Origin: Candidatus Shapirobacteria bacterium
GTDB lineage: Bacteria; Patescibacteriota; Microgenomatia; VGLL01
NCBI GenBank assembly: GCA_016866735.1
Contig: VGLL01000022.1
Location: forward strand, 1 to 12,444
DNA: 12,444 nucleotides
Direction: 5' to 3'
Numbering within the stretch: the first letter of the stretch is position 1; the number at the start of each line of letters is the position of its first letter. This document shows, one piece after another, positions 1 to 4,835 of the stretch. The position numbers were made by a program, and so were the translations under genes. Under the pieces are notes generated by a model. It made no database searches, was not told where the DNA came from, and saw only the letters and a program-made list of their open reading frames with translations.

Positions 1-82
1 ATTAATACATGATGACAACGGGCGGCAGAAAATCAACTCTTTCGTGTTGGGCAATCCGGCCTCGCTATCCGATCGCAATAAA

Positions 83-187
83 TCAAATCAGAAGGAGCGC
101 TGTCCCCAAAATTACTGTATAAACACCAAACAAGAAGAGACGACGGGACTTAAGAATTCTCTCTAAAAATCTCACGCCCAAATTTCC
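83..187 (-). pseudogene. Remnant of a second uppP 3' end (C-terminal 34 codons)
   Basis: Read on the minus strand, this stretch gives about 34 codons ending in TGA at 83-85. They resemble the last residues of UppP encoded at 861-1619: the fragment has VRFLERILKSRRLFLFGVYT followed by VILGTALLLI, against LRFLEKTLKSDRLCWFGIYT followed by LILGIAILLV. The DNA matches too: over about 68 bases (about 105-172 against 885-952) I count roughly three quarters identical bases in an ungapped comparison. An in-frame TAG at 188-190 and the lack of any start or upstream UppP domains show it is a relic, not a gene. It lies directly behind the dcd stop codon, so dcd is bracketed by an intact uppP upstream and this relic downstream. 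A tandem duplication followed by decay, or recombination that inserted dcd, would both explain it. Confidence 0.75.
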
Positions 188-192
188 CTAGA

Positions 193-735
193 TTAAATTT
201 GTTTTTCTCTGCCACCAGTATGATCTCTCCCTCCCTGCCACTGTCCGCGATATTTATGAACCGGTTGCCCTTTAACTTCTAAAAAAATCACCGAAGCGAA
301 TCTTGCTCCCATCTCCACTTCGACGGGTATTCTGCCTTCATTTTTTAAGCCAAAGTAAAGCGGACCACTGAAACCAGGATTTGCTATTCCAGATCTTAAT
401 ACTAGTCCGCATCTGAATGTAGTTGTTCTTGGTTTGAAAATCGCGGCAATATCTTCAGGCAAATTAATTTTCTCTATCGTTTTCACTAAGTAATATTGAC
501 CAGGCCTAAAAATAAAACTTCTGGTTTCTTTCGCATTAAAGGTGGCAACTTCTATTGTTTCTGGCGTTTGTCTCTCCTCCCCGCCAATAAACGCCTTTCC
601 CTTCAACTCAAAGACTTTATCAAGTCGCAAGTCAAATACACACCCCTCAGGGTTTTCTAATTCTCTTTTAGATAAACCCTCTATTAAATTCCTGGTTTTA
701 ATTAGCTTTCTTAATTCACTATGTCCTAAAACCAT
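193..735 (-). CDS. dcd: dCTP deaminase / dUTPase-family protein with altered active site
   Basis: The 180-residue protein has the trimeric dCTP deaminase/dUTPase fold. Visible motifs are FDLRL at 34-38, the phosphate-binding segment PRTTTFRCGL at 102-111 (family form RSSLARLGL), IANPGFSGPLYFGLKN at 117-132, and a C-terminal KYRGQWQGG tail at 161-169 like the KYQGQ tail of bifunctional enzymes. The family makes dUMP precursors by deaminating dCTP and/or hydrolysing dUTP in the cytosol. Two key positions differ from known enzymes. The catalytic Glu of the deaminases (the E in their LEL/LEF-x-N motif) aligns with Gly129, and the Asp of the ID-PG motif is Asn119. Arg103 and Arg108 are kept. The reaction is therefore uncertain; it could be a non-deaminating member or a nucleotide-binding regulator. 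The ATG at 735 has a TATAAT at 746-751, only ten bases upstream. No Shine-Dalgarno sequence is seen. Confidence 0.85.
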   Translation of the reverse strand: MVLGHSELRKLIKTRNLIEGLSKRELENPEGCVFDLRLDKVFELKGKAFIGGEERQTPETIEVATFNAKETRSFIFRPGQYYLVKTIEKINLPEDIAAIFKPRTTTFRCGLVLRSGIANPGFSGPLYFGLKNEGRIPVEVEMGARFASVIFLEVKGQPVHKYRGQWQGGRDHTGGREKQI

Positions 736-745
736 TTTCTGAATA

Positions 746-751
746 ATTATA
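746..751 (-). promoter_or_regulatory. Putative -10 element for dcd, very close to the ATG
   Basis: The minus strand reads TATAAT here, ten bases from the dcd ATG (735). A start of transcription about seven bases further on would leave a leader of only three or four bases. I see no convincing -35 hexamer at the usual distance. Confidence 0.5.
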
Positions 752-813
752 CCTCAAAATTCACATTATTTAGCTATGTAGGCGGCAGCGCCTTGGGTGC
801 GCATGGTGCTATT

Positions 814-855
814 TAACATCCGCTCTACAGGCTAACATCCGCAGGGGGGTTAGCC
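814..855. repeat. Intergenic direct and inverted repeats between uppP and dcd
   Basis: The 125-base gap between dcd and uppP holds a ten-base direct repeat, TAACATCCGC, at 814-823 and 833-842. It also holds a seven-base inverted repeat, GGCTAAC at 830-836 and GTTAGCC at 849-855, enclosing a G-rich loop. On the minus strand this hairpin follows the uppP stop, but no T-run follows, so it is not a classical terminator. It may be a fragment of a dispersed repeat family. Confidence 0.5.
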
Positions 856-860
856 AGTAA

Positions 861-1619
861 TCAAACCAGCAGGATCGCGATGCCCAAAATTAAGGTATAA
901 ATGCCAAACCAGCAAAGGCGGTCAGACTTAAGGGTTTTTTCTAAAAATCTCAAAGAAAGGTAACTGATAATGCCAGAAATCACCATCCCTATTAAACCCA
1001 AAGCTGTTTCATTAAAGGAGTAAGAAGTTAAATCCCCTGCCTTTATAACAAATGCTCCGAGGATAGCTGGAACGGCAAGGTAAAAAGAAAAATTAAAAGC
1101 GGCCTCCGCGGAAAGTCCGCGGCTAAGCCCGGAGGCGATCGTTGATCCGGAGCGAGAAATGCCGGGGAAAATAGCAATGGCCTGAAAAAATCCGATGGTA
1201 ATGGCATCTTGCCACTTTAATTGATTAAACTGCCTGCTCTTGTTTTTTATAAACTTAGTTGAAAAAAGCAATACCGCCGTAAAGATAAATCCCAAGCCCA
1301 CGCCTTTTAGTGAATCAAAAACAGCTTCTATTTGTTTATCAAATAGCGACCCGACTATTCCCGCTGGTATCGTTCCTAAAACAATCAGCCAAATTAGTCC
1401 TCTTTTTTCTTTCCTTATTGCTATCTCCCAAAGGTCTTTCCCAAAATAGACCACTATCGCTCCCAGACTTCCAAGATGAAGTAGAATGTCGAATAAAACC
1501 GGGGGCCTCGCTAATCCAAAAAATTTCTGAAAAATAACCAAATGGCCCGAAGAAGAAACCGGCAAAAACTCGGTCAGCCCTTGAACTAACGACAAAACCA
1601 GTACTTGCAAAAAACTCAT
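861..1619 (-). CDS. uppP: Undecaprenyl-diphosphatase (UppP/BacA)
   Basis: This membrane enzyme dephosphorylates undecaprenyl diphosphate to recycle the lipid carrier for peptidoglycan and other surface polymers. Both signature motifs are present: QGLTEFLPVSSSGH at residues 13-26 and PGISRSGST at about 152-160, which carry the Glu, Ser, His and Arg residues of the active site. Hydrophobic segments fill the rest, ending in ILGIAILLV. I place the start at the ATG at 1617-1619, giving 252 residues, because the product then begins directly with the first membrane helix (MSFLQVLVLSLVQG). The longer frame from 1670 adds 17 residues that would lie inside the 3' end of the RNase P RNA. The ATG is only about ten bases from that RNA's end, so uppP probably relies on rnpB read-through or processing. 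No clear ribosome binding site is seen. A decayed copy of the gene's 3' end lies at 83-187. Confidence 0.95.
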   Translation of the reverse strand: MSFLQVLVLSLVQGLTEFLPVSSSGHLVIFQKFFGLARPPVLFDILLHLGSLGAIVVYFGKDLWEIAIRKEKRGLIWLIVLGTIPAGIVGSLFDKQIEAVFDSLKGVGLGFIFTAVLLFSTKFIKNKSRQFNQLKWQDAITIGFFQAIAIFPGISRSGSTIASGLSRGLSAEAAFNFSFYLAVPAILGAFVIKAGDLTSYSFNETALGLIGMVISGIISYLSLRFLEKTLKSDRLCWFGIYTLILGIAILLV

Positions 1620-1628
1620 TAGCGAAAA

Positions 1629-2018
1629 GGCCTTAAGGAAATCTATAAGCCAGATTCTGTTTTTATGCAATCATCAATCTGTGCTCTCAACTTCGGTTCT
1701 GGCGAAAGCATGCTCGTAACGAACCGGCCGGAGATTGCAGCAGGGAGGGTTGCCCCTTGCTTCGCTCGGGGTAAACCTCACGAAGTAAGTACCCTGACGC
1801 TTGGTCGTTTCATTCGGCGCCACCCGATTCGTCTCTGTGGCCCTATCTTTATCCGACGTTTTAAGTCGAATATCCCGGTATTACTCGGGACACCCCGCTT
1901 TCTGCTGTCTGGACTTTCCTCCCCTCGTCGCTACGCTCCTCGGGGTAAACCCCCGAGAGGGCTTGCCCTGAGTCTCGCGCAGCGAGACGAAGGGTGATTG
2001 CCCGATTCCCTTAAGGCC
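1629..2018 (-). ncRNA. rnpB: RNase P RNA (catalytic subunit)
   Basis: This is the RNA component of RNase P, which trims tRNA 5' leaders. In RNA sense, the 5' strand GGCCTTAAGG (2018-2009) pairs perfectly with the 3' strand CCTTAAGGCC (1638-1629) as helix P1. The universal P4 element GAGGAAAGTCC appears at about 1913-1923, followed by AGACAGCAGAAAGC. A central AGGGCCACAGAGACGA and the 3' hallmark CAGAATCTGGCTTATAG at about 1643-1659 complete the core in the right order and spacing. Length is about 390 bases, typical for a bacterial type A molecule. Two hairpins sharing GGTTTACCCCGAG with a closing GGGG occur in the RNA, and a long GC-rich P3-like arm lies at 1966-1994. The promoter at 2025-2053 places the start at about 2018. 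Open frames across this region are artefacts. Confidence 0.95.
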
Positions 2019-2024
2019 GCGGTC

Positions 2025-2053
2025 ATTGTAGCAAAAAATCGGGGTTATTTCAA
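2025..2053 (-). promoter_or_regulatory. Sigma-70-type promoter of rnpB
   Basis: On the minus strand TTGAAA (2053-2048) is followed by 17 bases and TACAAT (2030-2025), with TGC just before the -10 as in an extended -10. Predicted initiation at about 2018 matches the first base of RNase P helix P1. The -35 lies within the last codons of the preceding membrane-protein gene. Confidence 0.8.
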
Positions 2054-3034
2054 GTTTACGATGCCTTTTTCCGCCAAGAATTGACTCATGATGATCAGAA
2101 CAACCAGGGCAACCGGAACCGCCAAGACCGCACCGAGCACTCCGGCCAGCTTCCAGCCAATCATCAAGGCCAAAATCGTCATTAGGGGGTGGGCCCCTGT
2201 GGCTTTTTTCATTACGGTGGGGACAATCAGGGTGTTCTCAAACTGCTGAACAAGGAAATATAATCCCGCCACCGCAGCGGCGTGTAAAGGCGAAATCATT
2301 AAGCCGACCAGGATTGCCGGGACTGCAGAAATAGTTGGGCCAATATTGGGCACTACCTCAAGAATGCCACCAATAATCGCCAAAGGAAGCGCAAATTCTA
2401 CGCCCAGGAGACGCAGGCCCACGTAATAAAGGGCGCCGACAATCGTCATCAAGAGAGCTTCGCCTCTGACCCAACCGCCCAGTTTGAATTCAACTTCCTC
2501 GATAAAAGCTTTCGCCCGGCCGCTATCAGTTTCGCCAAAAAGAGTCACCAGGCGGCTATCAAGGTTTTTTCTTTCCATCAGAAGATAATACGAAATTACT
2601 AAAATCGTGAAAATCCCAACGATATTTGAAAAGAGGCTGACAGCAAATTTTATAAGGTTTGCCGGCAGAGAGCTGAATTGGGTCAATTGCTTAAGAACGG
2701 CGGGGTCGGCCAGGCCGAGAAAGCCCAGTTTGTCTAAATAGGACGGCAGCGTATTTATCAGAGTAGCCGTTTCTTCTGCCACCGGAGAAATCATGAGGCC
2801 AACTGCCACGCTAAAAGTGCCAAAAGTTAAGAAATAAATTATTAAGATCGCCAGGAAACGGGGGAGCCTCAATCTTTCCAACTGGTTCACCAACGGGTTG
2901 AGGGCGGCCACTAGAGTCAGCGAAATAAAAAAAGCCAAAACAATTTGTCCCACTTGAAATAGGAGCCAGAGAGCCAGCAAAAACAGAACAGTGAAAACGA
3001 CGGTTCGGTGGGAAATTTCAACCTTTTGTGTCAT
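2045..3034 (-). CDS. AI-2E family transporter (TqsA/YdiK/PerM-like)
   Basis: A 329-residue polytopic membrane protein. A pair of N-terminal helices (about 11-55) is followed by the conserved NPLVNQLERLRLPRFLAIL segment, further helices, a soluble stretch at about 95-135, and the C-terminal core GGILEVVPNIGPTISAVPAI with LQQF/FEN-type and VGKKATGAHPL-like motifs (here VQQFENTLIVPTVMKKATGAHP). These are the hallmarks of the AI-2E exporter family. Members have been linked to autoinducer-2 export or to sodium/proton antiport; the substrate cannot be told from sequence, and no quorum-sensing gene is nearby. The ATG at 3034 lies inside the end of miaA (17-base overlap), so translation is probably coupled to miaA. 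The rnpB -35 overlaps its last codons. Confidence 0.9.
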   Translation of the reverse strand: MTQKVEISHRTVVFTVLFLLALWLLFQVGQIVLAFFISLTLVAALNPLVNQLERLRLPRFLAILIIYFLTFGTFSVAVGLMISPVAEETATLINTLPSYLDKLGFLGLADPAVLKQLTQFSSLPANLIKFAVSLFSNIVGIFTILVISYYLLMERKNLDSRLVTLFGETDSGRAKAFIEEVEFKLGGWVRGEALLMTIVGALYYVGLRLLGVEFALPLAIIGGILEVVPNIGPTISAVPAILVGLMISPLHAAAVAGLYFLVQQFENTLIVPTVMKKATGAHPLMTILALMIGWKLAGVLGAVLAVPVALVVLIIMSQFLAEKGIVNLK

Positions 3035-4046
3035 GCCACTTAGCGACTAAATTCGTCACTTTATTTTCCCATCCTTCCCCGGTAATGTCAAACCAATAGC
3101 CTTGAACTCCTCGAAGGGATTTCCTGAACCAAGTCATTTGTCTGCGGGCATAAGCATGCTCGTCATATTTCCACCTCTGGATAATAGATCGGGTATTTTG
3201 TATTTGGTATTTAGTATTTAGGGAATTAAGGTGCTCTTCCCATTCTTTATACCCAATCGTCGTGCCAAGGGCCGAATTTTCCCACGTATAACCCTTGCCT
3301 AATAATCCTTCAATCTCCTCAACAATTGCCTGTCTCACCCTTTCCTCCACCCTCTTATCAATCCGCCCATAAAGCGTCTCATACGACGAAGTTAATCCTA
3401 TCGTCAATAATTTTTTAATCTCTAATTTGTGCTTTTGGTTTTTGGTTTTTCCCTGCCTGCCGGCAAGGCAGGGTTTTTGGTTTTGTCGGGCGATCTCAAT
3501 CGCCCTCATCAGCCTTCTCGGATTTTTTCTATCACTCTCGTTCATCCCTCGCAGCCGCTCGGCACAAGTTTTCTCCAAAATGCCCTGCAACTCTGCAACT
3601 TTGAAACTTTGCAACTTTCTTCTCAACTTCCAATCCGGTTCCGCCCCGGCAGTTCCAATTCCCTCAACTAGCACCTTGATATAAAACCCCGTCCCGCCCG
3701 CCACGATTGGCAGTTTCCCTCTTTTCCAAATATCTCTTATGACAACACTGGCACATTTAGCATAATCCGCCACGCTAAATTTATAATCCGGCCCGACAAC
3801 ATCATAAAGCCACAGCCTTACTCCCTTAATTTCATAATAGCCAATCCGATAGTCTGCGTATTCAGTATTTAGTGTTCGGTATTTAGCATTTAGGGGAAGG
3901 TCTTTGCCGGTCCCTATGTCCATACCTCGATAAACTTGCCGACTATCTGCCGACACCATCTCGCCATTAAATTCTTTGGCCAATTTAATTCCTAGGGCCG
4001 TTTTGCCCGTAGCGGTGGGCCCACAGATCACCAAAAGCTTATTCAT
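3018..4046 (-). CDS. miaA: tRNA dimethylallyltransferase MiaA, expanded by in-frame repeats
   Basis: MiaA transfers the dimethylallyl group of DMAPP to N6 of A37 in tRNAs reading UNN codons, making i6A. The P-loop GPTATGKT (residues 9-16), ADSRQVYRGMDIGTGK (33-48), VAGGTGFYIK (115-124), NPRRLMRAIE (175-184), IGYKEW (264-269) and ARRQMTWFRK (300-309) are all present. At 342 residues it is longer than the usual 300-320. The excess lies in four repeat-derived stretches: residues about 52-65 (heptamers), 144-154 (octamers), 190-205 (palindrome within heptamers) and 273-286 (heptamers). All keep the frame and miss the motifs. The start ATG (4046) is 11 bases from a TATAAT, so the mRNA may be leaderless. 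MiaB, which acts on the i6A product, is encoded at 4822-5946. Confidence 0.96.
   Translation of the reverse strand: MNKLLVICGPTATGKTALGIKLAKEFNGEMVSADSRQVYRGMDIGTGKDLPLNAKYRTLNTEYADYRIGYYEIKGVRLWLYDVVGPDYKFSVADYAKCASVVIRDIWKRGKLPIVAGGTGFYIKVLVEGIGTAGAEPDWKLRRKLQSFKVAELQGILEKTCAERLRGMNESDRKNPRRLMRAIEIARQNQKPCLAGRQGKTKNQKHKLEIKKLLTIGLTSSYETLYGRIDKRVEERVRQAIVEEIEGLLGKGYTWENSALGTTIGYKEWEEHLNSLNTKYQIQNTRSIIQRWKYDEHAYARRQMTWFRKSLRGVQGYWFDITGEGWENKVTNLVAKWHDTKG
3193..3223. repeat. Heptamer array (GTATTTA type, 4 units) inside miaA
   Basis: Four 7-base units occupy 3193-3220 (third base onwards TATTT in each, last base A, G or T), ending in a GGG tract at 3221-3223. On the coding strand they encode LNTKYQIQNT, about residues 275-285 of MiaA. 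Similar arrays occur at 3858-3896 and 5704-5738. Confidence 0.8.
3431..3486. repeat. Palindrome nested in a GTTTTTG heptamer array inside miaA
   Basis: An imperfect palindrome at 3451-3473 pairs CCCTGCCT-GCCGG with CCGGCAAGGCAGGG, with one extra base in one arm. It is flanked by copies of a GTTTTTG heptamer: 3431-3450 on the left and 3473-3485 on the right, with an 11-base direct repeat TTTTTGGTTTT at 3439-3449 and 3474-3484. In MiaA it reads as PCLAGRQGKTKNQK, replacing the loop after the NPRRLMRAIE helix. Confidence 0.75.
3587..3618. repeat. Octamer array (GCAACTTT, 4 units) inside miaA
   Basis: Four tandem 8-base units fill 3587-3618: GCAACTCT, GCAACTTT, GAAACTTT and GCAACTTT. On the coding strand they encode LQSFKVAELQG, about residues 145-155 of MiaA. 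Four octamers make 32 bases, so the unit is not a codon multiple, yet the reading frame stays open. Confidence 0.8.
3858..3896. repeat. Heptamer array (GTATTTA type, 5 units) inside miaA
   Basis: Five 7-base units lie end to end at 3858-3892: GTATTCA, GTATTTA, GTGTTCG, GTATTTA and GCATTTA. A G-tract follows at 3893-3896. They encode LNAKYRTLNTEYADY (about residues 52-66) directly after the conserved GTGKDLP of MiaA. Confidence 0.8.
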
Positions 4047-4050
4047 GCTA

Positions 4051-4063
4051 TGTTATAATTATA
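4051..4063. promoter_or_regulatory. Overlapping divergent -10 elements for miaA and the superoxide reductase gene
   Basis: The 43-base gap between miaA and dfx contains two face-to-face -10 boxes. On the plus strand, TGTTATAAT (4051-4059) is an extended -10 for dfx. On the minus strand, TATAAT (4063-4058) serves miaA and is only 11 bases from its ATG. The two boxes share two bases, so polymerase binding at one should exclude the other. No clear -35 is visible for either. Confidence 0.6.
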
Positions 4064-4076
4064 GCAGCGAGAAAGC

Positions 4077-4083
4077 GAGGTGA
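4077..4083 (+). promoter_or_regulatory. Ribosome binding site of dfx
   Basis: GAGGTGA ends six bases before the ATG at 4090. It is one of the few clear Shine-Dalgarno sequences in the window and fixes the start of the superoxide reductase gene. Confidence 0.75.
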
Positions 4084-4089
4084 TAGAGA

Positions 4090-4464
4090 ATGGTGGTTCT
4101 TGGGCAAATCTATAAATGTAATATCTGCGGCAACATCGTTGAGGTTATCCATGTGGGCGGTGGCGAACTGGTTTGCTGCGGCCAGCCGATGGAACTTCTG
4201 ACCGAGAAAAACCAAGATATTGGGCAAGAAAAACATGTGCCGGTAATTGAAAAAACAGAGTCAGGAATAAAAGTAAAAGTGGGTTCGATCCCCCATCCGA
4301 TGGAAGAAGCGCATTACATTGAGTGGATAGAGGTTATCGCCGATGGTAAAATTTACCGTGAGTTTCTTAATCTGGGTGATCAGCCAGAGGCTGAATTTCC
4401 TATTCGGGCCGATAATTTATCCGCTCGTGAATACTGCGGCGTACATGGTCTATGGAAAAGTTAA
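4090..4464 (+). CDS. dfx: Desulfoferrodoxin (two-iron superoxide reductase)
   Basis: This cytosolic enzyme reduces superoxide to hydrogen peroxide without releasing oxygen, a defence typical of anaerobes. The 124-residue protein has an N-terminal desulforedoxin domain with the FeCys4 ligands Cys10, Cys13, Cys29 and Cys30 (C-x2-C and CC). A C-terminal domain holds the catalytic Fe site: Glu47, Lys48, His49, His69, His75, Cys116 and His119, in the motifs EKHVPVIE, HPMEEAHYIEWIEV and CGVHGLW. Position and spacing match the Desulfovibrio proteins, and no key residue is missing. A GAGGTGA site precedes the ATG. Its end overlaps the next gene by 13 bases, so the two are probably translated together. 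It is one of only two plus-strand genes here. Confidence 0.96.
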   Translation: MVVLGQIYKCNICGNIVEVIHVGGGELVCCGQPMELLTEKNQDIGQEKHVPVIEKTESGIKVKVGSIPHPMEEAHYIEWIEVIADGKIYREFLNLGDQPEAEFPIRADNLSAREYCGVHGLWKS

Positions 4465-4835
4465 AAGATAAGCCAGTAGGTCCTGATACCAACAAGGTAA
4501 GGGTGGCAGGGTTAGCTGTTACCGTCCTATTTACAGGGATAGTTTTCGCCCTGACACTCTATTTTCGCAGAACATCCACCGAAGTCAAAAATCAGCAAAC
4601 AACGCCTAGTTCTTCACCGATCCCGACAGAAACTTTCTGCGGGTCTTCTTCCTTGGGAAAGTGTGCCGTTGATAAAGATTGCCTCGCTGGCGGCTGTTCC
4701 GGACAAATCTGCGGCACTAAGAATGAAGGAGGGCGCTTTACTACTTGTGAATGGCGAGATTGTTATGAAGCCAGAAAATATGGGCTAGAGTGCAAGTGCA
4801 TCGATAAAAAATGCCAATGGTCTAAGAACGATTAG
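4452..4835 (+). CDS. Membrane-anchored eight-cysteine-cluster-type protein
   Basis: A 127-residue protein with a short cytoplasmic N-terminus, one hydrophobic helix (about residues 16-38, AGLAVTVLFTGIVFALTLYF), a Ser/Thr/Pro/Gln-rich linker (about 42-61) and an external Cys-rich domain. Ten cysteines lie at 63, 71, 77, 82, 87, 99, 104, 114, 116 and 121, in the pattern C-x7-C-x5-C-x4-C-x4-C, then TTCE-x3-C and ECKC-x4-CQW. The pattern recalls the 'eight-cysteine-cluster' domain found in archaea and uncultured bacteria, whose role is unknown; I recall this from memory. The cysteines could bind metal or form disulfides. The gene overlaps dfx by 13 bases, suggesting a link to oxidative stress or electron supply. 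Its last 14 bases overlap the end of miaB, which runs the other way. Confidence 0.8.
   Translation: MEKLKDKPVGPDTNKVRVAGLAVTVLFTGIVFALTLYFRRTSTEVKNQQTTPSSSPIPTETFCGSSSLGKCAVDKDCLAGGCSGQICGTKNEGGRFTTCEWRDCYEARKYGLECKCIDKKCQWSKND

Noticed and set aside
1..82. Gene content at the left edge
   Set aside because: No frame, RNA motif or clear repeat could be supported in these bases; the next gene may start outside the window.
830..855. Rho-independent terminator after uppP
   Set aside because: The seven-pair hairpin lacks a following T-run on the minus strand.
1620..1670. Longer N-terminus for UppP starting at 1670
   Set aside because: The added residues overlap the 3' part of rnpB and precede the family's usual first helix.
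1665..1997. Plus-strand open frame of 110 codons
   Set aside because: It lies antisense within the RNase P RNA gene, whose helices and conserved motifs explain the sequence.
3193..3896. CRISPR array in the repeated region of miaA
   Set aside because: Units are 7-8 bases with no spacers and lie in a coding gene; no cas genes are present.
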